From assembly GCA_023449275.1 (NCBI GenBank), contig JAEXJM010000021.1:1-64000 (forward strand): DNA of 64,000 nucleotides. The letters are read 5' to 3'. Origin of the DNA: Pseudomonadota bacterium. Lineage in GTDB: Bacteria > Pseudomonadota > Gammaproteobacteria > Burkholderiales > Burkholderiaceae_D. Numbering within the stretch: position 1 is the stretch's first letter; every line of letters begins with the position of its first letter. This document shows, piece after piece, positions 39,545-47,828 of this stretch. The position numbers and the translations under genes are program-made. Under the pieces are notes generated by a model, which worked only from the letters and a program-made list of their open reading frames with translations, ran no database searches and was not told the origin of the DNA.

Positions 39545-40251
39545 TGAGTAAAGAAAAAATGGAAGATGCCGCCCGGTTAAAAAAACTTTTCGAGACGGTT
39601 AAAAATAGAGCAAAATTTGCAAGAGATTATGATGTTCCTGGCGGATCAGCGATGATCTACCAACACATCAACGGCATTACGCCCATTGGGTTGGATGCTG
39701 CTTTGGCTTATATGCGGGGATTTAATTGTCGCATGGAAGATATAAGCCCTTCTCTTGCCAAGAAAACAAGACTTTTTTCTGAACAACAGAAAGAACCGCA
39801 GCTCCCATCAGAAGACGAATATTCCCTAGTTCCGATTCTTGACGTGCACGCAGCGTGCGGGAACGGTCATTTCAATGATCAGGCGCTAATTGAGGGTGGA
39901 TTCGCACTGCCAAAAGTCATGCTGCATGATCTGGGCGTTCCAGAAGAACAAGGACGCATTATCCATGCGAAGGGCAACAGCATGGCTCCAACAATTCAGG
40001 ATGGGGCGGTTGTTCTTATCAATCTAGCAGACAAGGATCCAATGATAAGTAAAGTGTATGCCATCTGTCTGCCGCATGAAGGACTAGTGCTGAAACGACT
40101 GACTTATGAATACATCGAGGCATCCAGCACGTCTGTTTGGATGATGAAGAGCGATAACGCGGATAAAAATCAATATCCTGACAGGCGCCTGCCACCCGAC
40201 GAATCAACGATCATAGTTGGCCGGGCGGTGTGGTATGGGAACAGGTTATAA
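39544..40251 (+). CDS. CI-like repressor with S24 self-cleavage domain
   Basis: The product is 235 residues. Residues 1-65 are a DNA-binding domain with a KFARDYDVPGGSAMIYQHIN helix-turn-helix. The LexA-type peptidase has a likely cleavage site Cys105-Gly106 in VHAACGNGHF (Ala-Gly or Cys-Gly are usual), Ser146 in GNSMAPT and Lys184 in LVLKRL. RecA-stimulated cleavage would link induction to DNA damage. Two accessory genes follow within a few bases and are probably lysogen-expressed. Confidence 0.85.
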   Translation: MSKEKMEDAARLKKLFETVKNRAKFARDYDVPGGSAMIYQHINGITPIGLDAALAYMRGFNCRMEDISPSLAKKTRLFSEQQKEPQLPSEDEYSLVPILDVHAACGNGHFNDQALIEGGFALPKVMLHDLGVPEEQGRIIHAKGNSMAPTIQDGAVVLINLADKDPMISKVYAICLPHEGLVLKRLTYEYIEASSTSVWMMKSDNADKNQYPDRRLPPDESTIIVGRAVWYGNRL

Positions 40252-40255
40252 AAAA

Positions 40256-40762
40256 ATGCAAGATTTTCTAAACAGAATCAGTTCATATAACCTTTTCAAT
40301 TATTTATTTCCGGGTGTGTTGTTTGCAGTCTCGGCTGAAAAAGTCAGTCAATGGTCTTTTGTACATGAAAACACCATAATAACTTTATTTCTTTGCTATT
40401 TCTATGGGATTGTAATCAGCAGAATTGGCTCGTTAGTTATAGAACCAATAATAGAAAAACTGGGAAACATTAAAAAGAAAAAGTATTCGGAATATATAAA
40501 GGCCAGCAAAGAAGATAATCTGATTCCAATATTATCTGAAGTACGTAATACATATAGAACAATTATATCATTAATTGTTTCAGTATTGTGTTTACATGGT
40601 ATTTCGGAGTGGCATAAACAGAATCCTTGCGTATATCTGCTAATCTACATAGCTGTTCCAATTGGATTGTTTGCATTATTTATTTTCTCCTACAAAAAAC
40701 AAAGTAATTGCATTTCAGAAAGAATTGATACTATTCTCTCAAGAGAAAAGGATGAAAAATGA
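40256..40762 (+). CDS. Accessory membrane protein, partner of the MBL-fold gene
   Basis: The product is 168 residues with about four hydrophobic segments (LFNYLFPGVLFAV; IITLFLCYFYGIVISRIGSL; TIISLIVSVLCLHG; YLLIYIAVPIGLFALFIF) and a charged cytoplasmic loop. The family is not recognised. It starts 4 bp after the repressor stop and overlaps the next gene as ATGA. Its AT-rich composition differs from the phage core genes. The position suggests superinfection exclusion or defence. Confidence 0.6.
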   Translation: MQDFLNRISSYNLFNYLFPGVLFAVSAEKVSQWSFVHENTIITLFLCYFYGIVISRIGSLVIEPIIEKLGNIKKKKYSEYIKASKEDNLIPILSEVRNTYRTIISLIVSVLCLHGISEWHKQNPCVYLLIYIAVPIGLFALFIFSYKKQSNCISERIDTILSREKDEK

Positions 40763-41817
40763 TTTTCTACTATGACGCAATAGACATAAAATCAGAAAAA
40801 AGCGGAGCATCTGCAATATTCTATTATGCAGATAAAAATCATAAAATTATAAATATAACAGATGGAGGATATAAAACTTCAGAAGAAGTTGTTGAGCATA
40901 TCAATAAATATTATGGGAAAAATATTCACTTTGATAATGTTATTGTTACACATAATGACAATGACCATGCCGGAGGGGTAAAAAACATATTAGAGAATTA
41001 TTCCGTCGGCAAACTATGGATGTTACGGCCATGGCTTTATGCAGAAGAATTATTACCAAGATTTGCCAGATATCGTTCTGTAGAGAGTCTCTCAAATAAA
41101 CTGCGCGAAATATACTCGAACTTATCTGAATTGGAAGAAATCGCAGAAAGTGAAGGTATTCCAATTTATGAACCATTTCAAGGCTGTAAAATAGGGAAAT
41201 CCCTAGTTCTTGCCCCATCAAAAGAACGCTATCTTGACCTTATCATTGAATCAGAGAAAACACCTCAACCAGCTCTTGATAGTGCCACAGCTATATTAAG
41301 AAATTTCATTAGTAAAACATTGGGATTAGTAAAATCTTTATGGGGACAAGAAAATTTCTCATCAGAAGGAACATCTGCTGAAAATGAAATGAGCGTTGTG
41401 CAATTCATCAACCTTGAAGATTCAAGATATCTTCTGACTGGTGATGCAGGAAGAGAAGGGCTTACTGAGGCATTAGACTTCTTGGAGATTTTGTATGGGA
41501 GAATACCCAAAATTACTCTATTTGAGGTTCCTCATCATGGCTCAAGACATAACTTGTCAACCGAATTAATGGACAGAATGTTTGGCAAACGATTAGTTTA
41601 CCCGCTCCCAGAAGGTCAAGAAATATTTAGAACTATTATCCATGCATCCAAGGATGATCCTGACCATCCCCGCAAAGCAGTAGTACGCGCTATCCATCAC
41701 AGGGGAGGAAAGGTAAACATATCGGCAAATGGATATCTTACAGGTCGTGGATATCCACAAAGACCGGGATGGGGGCCACTCAAAGGACTCCCCTATCCTG
41801 AAGAACAAGAAGAATAA
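40759..41817 (+). CDS. Metallo-beta-lactamase-fold hydrolase (accessory)
   Basis: The product is 352 residues. The metal motif HxDxDH appears as VTHNDNDHAGG (residues 63-73), with LLTGDAGREG (225-234) and EVPHHGSRH (256-264) completing the ComEC/Rec2-like hydrolase pattern. It lacks the ComEC membrane domain, which its coupled neighbour may supply. Such MBL-fold enzymes act on nucleic acids or nucleotides. It is translationally coupled to the membrane protein and ends 3 bp from a convergent gene. Confidence 0.7.
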   Translation: MIFYYDAIDIKSEKSGASAIFYYADKNHKIINITDGGYKTSEEVVEHINKYYGKNIHFDNVIVTHNDNDHAGGVKNILENYSVGKLWMLRPWLYAEELLPRFARYRSVESLSNKLREIYSNLSELEEIAESEGIPIYEPFQGCKIGKSLVLAPSKERYLDLIIESEKTPQPALDSATAILRNFISKTLGLVKSLWGQENFSSEGTSAENEMSVVQFINLEDSRYLLTGDAGREGLTEALDFLEILYGRIPKITLFEVPHHGSRHNLSTELMDRMFGKRLVYPLPEGQEIFRTIIHASKDDPDHPRKAVVRAIHHRGGKVNISANGYLTGRGYPQRPGWGPLKGLPYPEEQEE

Positions 41818-41820
41818 TTA

Positions 41821-42102
41821 TTATTCAGAAGGCCCACATTCACATGTGACTCTTCCTGATGTAAGCACTACATCACCGTTTTGATATAAACTCTTTTGAG
41901 CCAGCTCCGTTTCAATTACTGATTTTGCCCAGGAAAGCACTTTGAGCTTTTCTATTAAATCAGTATTTTCTGAAGAGAAACGAAAGCCTTGAATAAGAAT
42001 ATTCAGGTTATCTGTGTATGGACTAATTTCCATTTCCACACGCCCTATTTTCGTCATATCTGAAAAATCAATATCTTGCTGATTTATTAATATTGTCTCC
42101 AT
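41821..42102 (-). CDS. Hypothetical small protein convergent to the MBL gene
   Basis: The 93-residue product starts METILINQQDIDFS, is acidic with a Cys-x-Cys near the C-terminus (VTCECGPSE) and has no recognised domain. It is AT rich like the two genes it faces, so it may belong to the same acquired cassette. The ATG at 42102 is preferred (ribosome site AAGGAAAT) over 42141. Confidence 0.45.
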   Translation of the reverse strand: METILINQQDIDFSDMTKIGRVEMEISPYTDNLNILIQGFRFSSENTDLIEKLKVLSWAKSVIETELAQKSLYQNGDVVLTSGRVTCECGPSE

Positions 42103-42276
42103 ATATTTCCTTTTTTCTGTATAAAATTTACTTTCCAACAAAAATTGTGAGTTACGATCACTACCCTGCCCTCATCTAGCGCCCGTCTTCTTGCGTTATA
42201 ACAGCACCCCATCTTGTCGCCACAAAATTGACCTGCATCAATTTTAGCAGAAATAGTAGTGAAACTTTAAACTTAA

Positions 42277-42316
42277 TATAGCTCAACTATTGCTTATTTT
42301 GTATAGTAAAACTATA
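42277..42316. promoter_or_regulatory. Paired operators of the rightward early operon
   Basis: TATAG CTCAA CTATT (42277-42291, one mismatch) and TATAG TAAAA CTATA (42302-42316, perfect) are spaced 25 bp centre to centre, just ahead of the gene at 42354. They share the dyad of the CI/Cro switch, so one repressor probably controls both early promoters. Confidence 0.6.
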
Positions 42317-42353
42317 ATTGCTTCATCAGCTAAACGAAATGACGGAGTAAAAG

Positions 42354-42710
42354 ATGGGATACACAACAAGAGAATACTGCCCGGTCACGAACGATCTGGC
42401 CAAATTCGAAAGGCAATCAGCAATCAATGAAATACATGCCGAACAGATACAGGAAAAATTCGATGATCTGATCGACGGCGATTACAGTCCTTACATGCTG
42501 GAAAACGTTATTGAATGCCTTGGCGAACTCGAAGGACATACGGAACTGCAAGCTGCTCTAAATGATCAGGACGAAGAAATGGTCGGTACGATTATCCTGA
42601 ATTTCTCCCATGCCTACTGGACAAAACGCGCCAAAGAACGTGCAACTGAACTCGTCAAAGAAGAAGACGAACGCACCCGGGAAGATGAAGAACGGGCACG
42701 TTGTTACTGA
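42354..42710 (+). CDS. Hypothetical early phage protein (acidic)
   Basis: The 118-residue product is strongly acidic and helical (AINEIHAEQIQEKFDDLIDG, then a Glu/Arg-rich C-terminus RTREDEERARCY). GGAGT precedes the ATG. As first gene of the rightward early operon it may take over host or phage regulation; no family is recognised. Confidence 0.6.
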   Translation: MGYTTREYCPVTNDLAKFERQSAINEIHAEQIQEKFDDLIDGDYSPYMLENVIECLGELEGHTELQAALNDQDEEMVGTIILNFSHAYWTKRAKERATELVKEEDERTREDEERARCY

Positions 42711-42785
42711 TTTTCCTCCGTCGTTACCGGTACAGGTTCCCGGTTCCATGCCTTAAACCGGGCGAATATAAGGAATTAAAAATGC

Positions 42786-42814
42786 TTGCTCAAGCAACAA
42801 CTTATAGCTATACT
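42786..42814 (+). promoter_or_regulatory. Promoter of the KilA-N leader
   Basis: -35 TTGCTC (42786-42791), 17-bp spacer, -10 TATACT (42809-42814). The predicted start near 42821 begins the sequence that is duplicated before the KilA-N start codon. Confidence 0.5.
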
Positions 42815-42818
42815 GGAA

Positions 42819-43030
42819 GCCTCTCTAAAACAAAAGCGGTCATTCCGCCCCGTCAGTCTGCGGCTTTTTTTATGCCTGCTTGCAGGCAATCGTACCCATC
42901 ACTGGTCGGGGTAGAGAATAGCCATACAACACCCGCAAGGGGAAAGCTATACGCGGCTTCTTTTGTGCCGAGAGTGCGCCCGACCGCTCGCATCGTAGGC
43001 GGCCTCTCTCAAAAAACAAAAGAGGTCATC
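42819..43030 (+). promoter_or_regulatory. KilA-N leader with attenuator, direct repeat and leader peptide frame
   Basis: The leader opens with GCCTCTCTAAAACAAAAG and continues GCGGTCAT (42819-42843); a near copy (GCCTCTCTCAAAAAACAAAA, then GAGGTCAT) directly precedes the KilA-N ATG (43003-43030). Between them CCGC/GCGG with a CCCGTCAG loop and seven T (42845-42871) forms a terminator-like hairpin matching that of the Rha leader. An open frame from ATG 42872 runs in frame into KilA-N and encodes VGVENSHTTPARGKLYAASF, which recalls Icd/Ash-type phage peptides. Confidence 0.5.
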
Positions 43031-43939
43031 ATGACTACACTCACTATCGGTACGTCCGAAATCCGTCAGATCAACGGTCTTTATTCCCTCAATGATTTAC
43101 ACAAGGCGTCCGGGGGCGAAGCAAAACACCGCCCCGGATATTTTCTAACTAACGACCAAACCAAGGCTTTAATCGTAGAAATTCAAACTGCCGGAATTCC
43201 GGCAGTTAAATCAGCAGAGGGCCGCAACGGCGGCAGTTACGCCTGCAAGGAACTGGTTATTGCTTATGCCGCATGGATAAGCCCTGCATTTCATCTCAAG
43301 GTTATCCGTGTATTTCTGGCTCAAGTCGGTCGGACATTACTAGCATCGGAAACGATCACGAAAGCCCAACAGGGCGAATTAGCTACCCTCATCGCAGAGC
43401 GCTTTCCATCCGGCAAAGATCGCCCATACGCATGGTCACGCTTCAATAACCACTTCCGGCTGGCCAGCTATAAGGACTTGCCAGCAAACCGCTTCGAGGA
43501 AGCCTGCGAATACATCAGGCAGATGCAGGACGACAGAGTGGCACTCCCGTCAACTGTCAATCTTCTGGACAAGGACTATTTCGCACAGGTACGCGATATT
43601 GCCAACAAGTTCATTGATGATTGGTCACGGGTTCACAAGGGCGAAGATGTCCATCCGACCCTGACAATACCGGATGATGTGCTGGCGGGAATTGTTGCCC
43701 AGCAGTTGAGCCGACAGAACTTCCGGCTGTACGTGGATTACTCGGGCCGGTTGATGGTGGACGCTATACCGAACAAAAGCCCCTATGAAGGGTTGGCCAA
43801 AGCCATAGAGGACAAGGGAAATATCGGGTTGCCCGATGAAACCATCCACGAAATCGGGCGCGCTTGTGTCAATGCACTGGCGTATCGAGCCAAATCTCGT
43901 GGCGAAGCACTCATCAAGGCACGGAGGGCTGCGAAATGA
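43031..43939 (+). CDS. KilA-N domain antirepressor
   Basis: The product is 302 residues. Residues 1-100 form a KilA-N DNA-binding domain (IRQINGLYSLNDLHKASGGE, then NGGSYACKELVIAYAAWISP and FHLKVIRVFLAQV). The C-terminal ~140 residues match the Rha protein at 30557 almost residue for residue. GAGGT lies 6 bases before the ATG at 43031. P1 Ant-type proteins carry this head and inactivate repressors. An in-frame start at 42872 would add 53 residues. Confidence 0.8.
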   Translation: MTTLTIGTSEIRQINGLYSLNDLHKASGGEAKHRPGYFLTNDQTKALIVEIQTAGIPAVKSAEGRNGGSYACKELVIAYAAWISPAFHLKVIRVFLAQVGRTLLASETITKAQQGELATLIAERFPSGKDRPYAWSRFNNHFRLASYKDLPANRFEEACEYIRQMQDDRVALPSTVNLLDKDYFAQVRDIANKFIDDWSRVHKGEDVHPTLTIPDDVLAGIVAQQLSRQNFRLYVDYSGRLMVDAIPNKSPYEGLAKAIEDKGNIGLPDETIHEIGRACVNALAYRAKSRGEALIKARRAAK

Positions 43940-44121
43940 ACCGCTACATCCACCTCGACACCGCATGGCGATACATCATCACGTCCTTTTTCGTCGGTGC
44001 GGTTTTGGGTTGTCTCTGTGCCTACGTCTGGACAGATGACGCCCGAATTGAGCAGGAAAACCAGCTCGTCAGAATCAGCCACATCGTCAAAACCCATTAC
44101 GCCCAGGAGTGCAGGAAATGA
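43936..44121 (+). CDS. Small membrane protein (61 aa)
   Basis: MNRYIHLDTAWRY is followed by one hydrophobic helix (IITSFFVGAVLGCLCAYVW) and a charged tail. It is coupled by ATGA overlaps to the KilA-N gene before and the annealing protein after. A different one-helix protein occupies the same place after the Rha gene. Confidence 0.55.
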   Translation: MNRYIHLDTAWRYIITSFFVGAVLGCLCAYVWTDDARIEQENQLVRISHIVKTHYAQECRK

Positions 44122-44729
44122 ACAGCAACATGGATATATACGAACGATGTCGTTCGGTTCCTGATGAAGCGCAAAAGAAGTTCAACAATGGCAGGTTCTC
44201 AGGAACAGACATCAATCCGATGTGGCGTATTAAAAAGCTGACGGAAATCTTTGGACCATCGGGAATAGGTTGGTGGACGGAAGACGTTAAGTACTGGCTT
44301 GAACAGGGAGTTGATGGCTCTGTCGCGGCTTTCTGTTCCTTGTCTCTGCGGTACGTTTTTGGAGACAAGACCTCTCAGCCGGTACACGGCATCGGCGGAA
44401 ACGTTTTCGTGCAGAAAAATAAAACATCTGACGAAGCCTTCAAGATGGCGTACACCGACGCCCTGTCAATTGCCGCAAAAGCTCTTGGCATAGGAGCGGA
44501 CATCTGGTTTGCCAACGATAAAAGCAAATACGAAAGTGACGCCAATTTTGACGATCTGGAAAACCCTGACGACTGGACGGATGTTTACACCGCTATGGGC
44601 GACGCTTCGACACTGGATGAGCTGCAAGCTATTTTCGGGCCAGCATGGAAGCAGGCAAAAGGTAAAGACAAGGACGACATCAAAAAAGAATACGACCGCT
44701 TGAAAGCGGTGGTGGAGAAAAAACAATGA
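44118..44729 (+). CDS. Rad52-like single-strand annealing protein (Sak-type)
   Basis: The product is 203 residues. It carries the pattern seen in DUF1071/Sak-type phage annealing proteins: GTDINPMWRIKKLTEIFGPS, GIGWWTEDVKYWLE and AFKMAYTDALSIAAKALGIG followed by ADIWFANDKSKYE. It would anneal single strands during phage recombination. Pairing with ssb downstream (ATGA overlap) fits this role. The ATG at 44118 has GCAGGA ahead of it. Confidence 0.7.
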   Translation: MNSNMDIYERCRSVPDEAQKKFNNGRFSGTDINPMWRIKKLTEIFGPSGIGWWTEDVKYWLEQGVDGSVAAFCSLSLRYVFGDKTSQPVHGIGGNVFVQKNKTSDEAFKMAYTDALSIAAKALGIGADIWFANDKSKYESDANFDDLENPDDWTDVYTAMGDASTLDELQAIFGPAWKQAKGKDKDDIKKEYDRLKAVVEKKQ

Positions 44730-45190
44730 GTATCAATAAGGTAATTATCGTCGGTAATCTCGGTCGCGATCCGGAAAATCGTTATCTGCCCAGTGGCGAA
44801 CAGGTTACCAGTATTGCTGTAGCCACAACCGATCGCTGGCGTGACAAGACTTCGGGTGAACAGAAGGAACAGACCGAATGGCACCGTATTTCCTTTTTCG
44901 GCAAGCTGGCTGAAATCGCGGGCCAGTATCTGAAAAAAGGTTCACAGGTTTATATCGAAGGCCGTCTGAGAACCCGCAAATATACCGATAAGGAAGGTAT
45001 CGACCGTTATGCGACCGAAATCATCGCCGATACCATGCAGATGCTCGGCAGCCGCCAGGGATCCGGTGAACCGCCGGAAGAACGTGGCAGCTACCAGCCA
45101 CCATCCCGACCGGCCCAGAACAGCCAGCCACGCCAGCAGGCTCCCCGTCCGGCAGGATTGTCGGATATGGATGACGATATTCCGTTTTAG
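44726..45190 (+). CDS. ssb: Single-stranded DNA-binding protein
   Basis: The 154-residue product has the SSB OB-fold (MSINKVIIVGNLGRDPENRY, TEWHRISFFGKLAEIAGQYL, GSQVYIEGRLRTRKYTDKEG), a Pro/Gln-rich linker and the acidic tip DMDDDIPF that binds partner proteins. The coupling to the annealing protein indicates a phage copy. It is the last phage gene before the host MFS gene; a terminator follows. Confidence 0.9.
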   Translation: MSINKVIIVGNLGRDPENRYLPSGEQVTSIAVATTDRWRDKTSGEQKEQTEWHRISFFGKLAEIAGQYLKKGSQVYIEGRLRTRKYTDKEGIDRYATEIIADTMQMLGSRQGSGEPPEERGSYQPPSRPAQNSQPRQQAPRPAGLSDMDDDIPF

Positions 45191-45212
45191 GAAGATTCTC
45201 CGGTGACTGAAA

Positions 45213-45236
45213 AAAGCCCCGTTCAAACGGGGCTTT
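45213..45236. terminator. Bidirectional terminator at the prophage right edge
   Basis: AAAGCCCCGT (45213-45222) pairs with ACGGGGCTTT (45227-45236), loop of 4, with T/A runs on both sides. It serves ssb and the convergent MFS gene. Confidence 0.8.
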
Positions 45237-45248
45237 CGTTTTTTCGAT

Positions 45249-46433
45249 TCAGACAGTTTTTTCAGGAACGGATAATCGGTTGATGATTTTCCTTCCGCAA
45301 CCCCAGACTACGAGCGCAAAAATTCCCGTTGCACATAAAGCCATGGAAAAGCTGCCAGTATATTCCCTTACCGTTCCCAAAATGAGAGTCAGCATGACAT
45401 TGGCAATGTTGGCGATCATGTTCATGAAACCGGCTGCCGTGGCGACGTACAGGGGGGAAACGGTCTGTCCGGTCAGACTGAAGATAGAACCGTAATTGGA
45501 GCCGCCGAAAACGGCCAGTGCGATGCCGACGGCCAAACCCACGTAAACATTGCCGATCAGGCCAAGGATGATGTAGCAGGCTCCGATCAGCAGGACTGCC
45601 GTGTTGGTGATCCGGCTTTTGGTGTACCAGCGCAACAGGACGCTGCCATAGGCGCGGCTCAAGGTACCGATCAGAAGAACGACACCGGTGGCGAGACTCC
45701 AGCCAACTGCTGTGCCTTGACCGTGCAGGTCGGCGAGAATCGAAGGAAGCCACTGTCCGAGGTTGTTCAGTGTGCCGTAAGACAGGCCGTGAAACATGCC
45801 CAGTGTCCAGATAGGGGCGGAAGTCGCCACGAATTTGAGCGCTTGCAGGAGATTGGAAAGGCTGTTGCCGCGGCCGGCATTGTTTTTCCTGACCGATGCC
45901 GGCAATAGCAGGGACAGGGCGATGACGACAACGGCGATGGCGGCCGGAATCAGGTAGGAAAAACGCCATGCCTCGTTGCCCAGATGCGGCAGTGTCACGA
46001 AAGGAAGCATGGTTCCAAGGCTGAATGCCGCGCCCTGAATGCCCTGTGCCTGTGCGATTTTTTCAGGCGGCGCCATCATGGCGGTGACTTTGACACCTGC
46101 CAGAAACAGGACGCCGGAACTCAGGCCGCCACAAAAGCGCAGCGCGGTAGCCAATGCCAGATTTTCCGGTGCGAGAAATGGCAACAGGTTGGAGGCGAAC
46201 GCGATCAGGATGGCGATCAGAAAGCCACGGTAGACGCCGAGCTTGTCGAGAATCAGCCCGGCTGGTAGCTGTACAAGGCTGTGCGACCACAACAGGCCGC
46301 TTAAAAAGAGGGATAGTCCTGCGTAGCCTGTACCGAAAAGAATCATGAATTGCGTGCTTAACGGTGCCACGCTCATGAAGAGATATCCACCAGCTGCGCT
46401 GATCAGGGCTGGAAACCAGATGTAGGAAAACAT
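45249..46433 (-). CDS. MFS transporter
   Basis: The 394-residue product has about 12 membrane segments and the MFS loop motif between helices 2 and 3 (LPAGLILDKLGVYRGFLIA). It is an inner-membrane permease of unknown substrate. It is convergent with the phage ssb gene. Confidence 0.8.
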   Translation of the reverse strand: MFSYIWFPALISAAGGYLFMSVAPLSTQFMILFGTGYAGLSLFLSGLLWSHSLVQLPAGLILDKLGVYRGFLIAILIAFASNLLPFLAPENLALATALRFCGGLSSGVLFLAGVKVTAMMAPPEKIAQAQGIQGAAFSLGTMLPFVTLPHLGNEAWRFSYLIPAAIAVVVIALSLLLPASVRKNNAGRGNSLSNLLQALKFVATSAPIWTLGMFHGLSYGTLNNLGQWLPSILADLHGQGTAVGWSLATGVVLLIGTLSRAYGSVLLRWYTKSRITNTAVLLIGACYIILGLIGNVYVGLAVGIALAVFGGSNYGSIFSLTGQTVSPLYVATAAGFMNMIANIANVMLTLILGTVREYTGSFSMALCATGIFALVVWGCGRKIINRLSVPEKTV

Positions 46434-46764
46434 GCTTTTGATTTATCCGTTCTGTGTTGAGATGGATTTGTCGTTTGTGAATTTGCGGGATTTCATCTTA
46501 CCGAACAAAGACTACTGTTAGAAATATTTTTTTAAAGACCGATTTATGCTTCCCGGGTATGAATCCCGGATTCGATCGTTCTCATCAGGAAAGCATCATT
46601 TTGCATACCTTGTTTGTTTTTGCTTCACAACCTGTTTTCAGGAACTGGGATATACTCGAATCCGATCAGACAAACGCGGTCATGATGGAATTCTGAAAAA
46701 TATGTGAACACATTTTTCCCCGTTTGCCGGATAACAGGATTTCTTAAAAAGATCAGACAGGATT
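46434..46764. other. Divergent intergenic region
   Basis: About 330 bp between the leftward MFS gene and the rightward ZIP gene with no supported gene. It should contain both promoters. It shows no tRNA-like sequence, so it is not the missing right attachment site. Confidence 0.5.
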
Positions 46765-47715
46765 ATGGCGGTTCCGGAAAACATACATGAAACGAAAACA
46801 CCCGTGGTGGCAAGCTGGTGGGATTCGTGTCTGCATTATTCGAAAAAGCACTGGTTTTACGCGGCTTTTCTGGGAATTGCCACGCTGACGATTCTGGTGC
46901 TTTTCACGCAGAGCCTGTTCGAAGTCGCCAATAACGGCGTCAGTCTGGCGATGCAATACGCTTTTATCGGTGGCCTGGGCGGTTTTGCCGGAACAGCGTT
47001 GGGAGCGGTTCCGGCTCTCGTGGTGCGCCGTCTTCCGACAAAAGTGGAAGATACCATGCTGGGTTTCGCTGCGGGCATGATGATGGCCGCCAGTGCCTTT
47101 TCACTTCTGTTGCCAGGGTTGGCGGCCGGTATGGAAATGACGTCCAGCAAGGTTTTCGGAGCCGGAGTGGTCGTTTTCGGGATGGCCTGCGGCGTCATTC
47201 TGATGCTCTCTCTGGACAAGTTCACGCCACATGAACACGAAACGATCGGTTCTTTTGGCCCCGGCAACGAACGTTTCAACAAGGTCTGGCTGTTTGTTTT
47301 TGCCATCTCGCTGCACAACCTGCCTGAAGGTATGGCAATCGGTGTCGGTTTTTCCCATGCGGATATGGCGATCGGTTTGCCGCTGACGATTGCCATCATT
47401 TTGCAGGATATTCCGGAAGGGCTTGCCGTTGCACTGGCTTTGAGAAGTGCCGGTGTCAGCCGGCTGCGGGCTGTCCTGATTGCTGCGGCGAGTGGCTTTT
47501 TCGAACCTCTCGGCTCATTGCTGGGGGTGAGCCTGTCAAACGGACTGGCCCTGTCTTATCCGATCGGCCTCGGTTTTGCGGCAGGTGCCATGCTTTTTGT
47601 CGTCTCGCATGAAGTGATACCCGAAACACACAGGAATGGTCATCAGACACCGGCAACTGTCGGGCTGATGGTCGGTTTTGCTCTGATGATGGTTCTGGAT
47701 ACGACGCTTGGCTGA
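46765..47715 (+). CDS. ZIP-family metal transporter
   Basis: The 316-residue membrane protein carries both ZIP signatures: SLHNLPEGMAIGVGF in one helix and ILQDIPEGLAVALAL in the next, whose His/Asn/Glu residues bind the metal. It probably imports zinc or another divalent metal. ZupT-like proteins are similar in length once the N-terminal extension is removed. Confidence 0.85.
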   Translation: MAVPENIHETKTPVVASWWDSCLHYSKKHWFYAAFLGIATLTILVLFTQSLFEVANNGVSLAMQYAFIGGLGGFAGTALGAVPALVVRRLPTKVEDTMLGFAAGMMMAASAFSLLLPGLAAGMEMTSSKVFGAGVVVFGMACGVILMLSLDKFTPHEHETIGSFGPGNERFNKVWLFVFAISLHNLPEGMAIGVGFSHADMAIGLPLTIAIILQDIPEGLAVALALRSAGVSRLRAVLIAAASGFFEPLGSLLGVSLSNGLALSYPIGLGFAAGAMLFVVSHEVIPETHRNGHQTPATVGLMVGFALMMVLDTTLG

Positions 47716-47828
47716 AAATTTTATTTGCCTAAATCCGTTTTTTTCAACAAACTGTCATTATCTACCAGCATAATCGTCCGGTTATCGTACTGGCGTGGTT
47801 TTTCGGGAATCTGGAGGGGAACATCTGA

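Noticed and set aside
44726..45190. ssb as the host chromosomal copy
   Set aside because: It overlaps the Rad52-like annealing gene by ATGA and is separated from the convergent host MFS gene by a bidirectional terminator, so a phage copy is more likely.
45191..46764. Right attachment site or integrase at the prophage edge
   Set aside because: No tRNA-like sequence matching the 6198-6242 core and no tyrosine or serine recombinase motif could be found between ssb and the ZIP gene.
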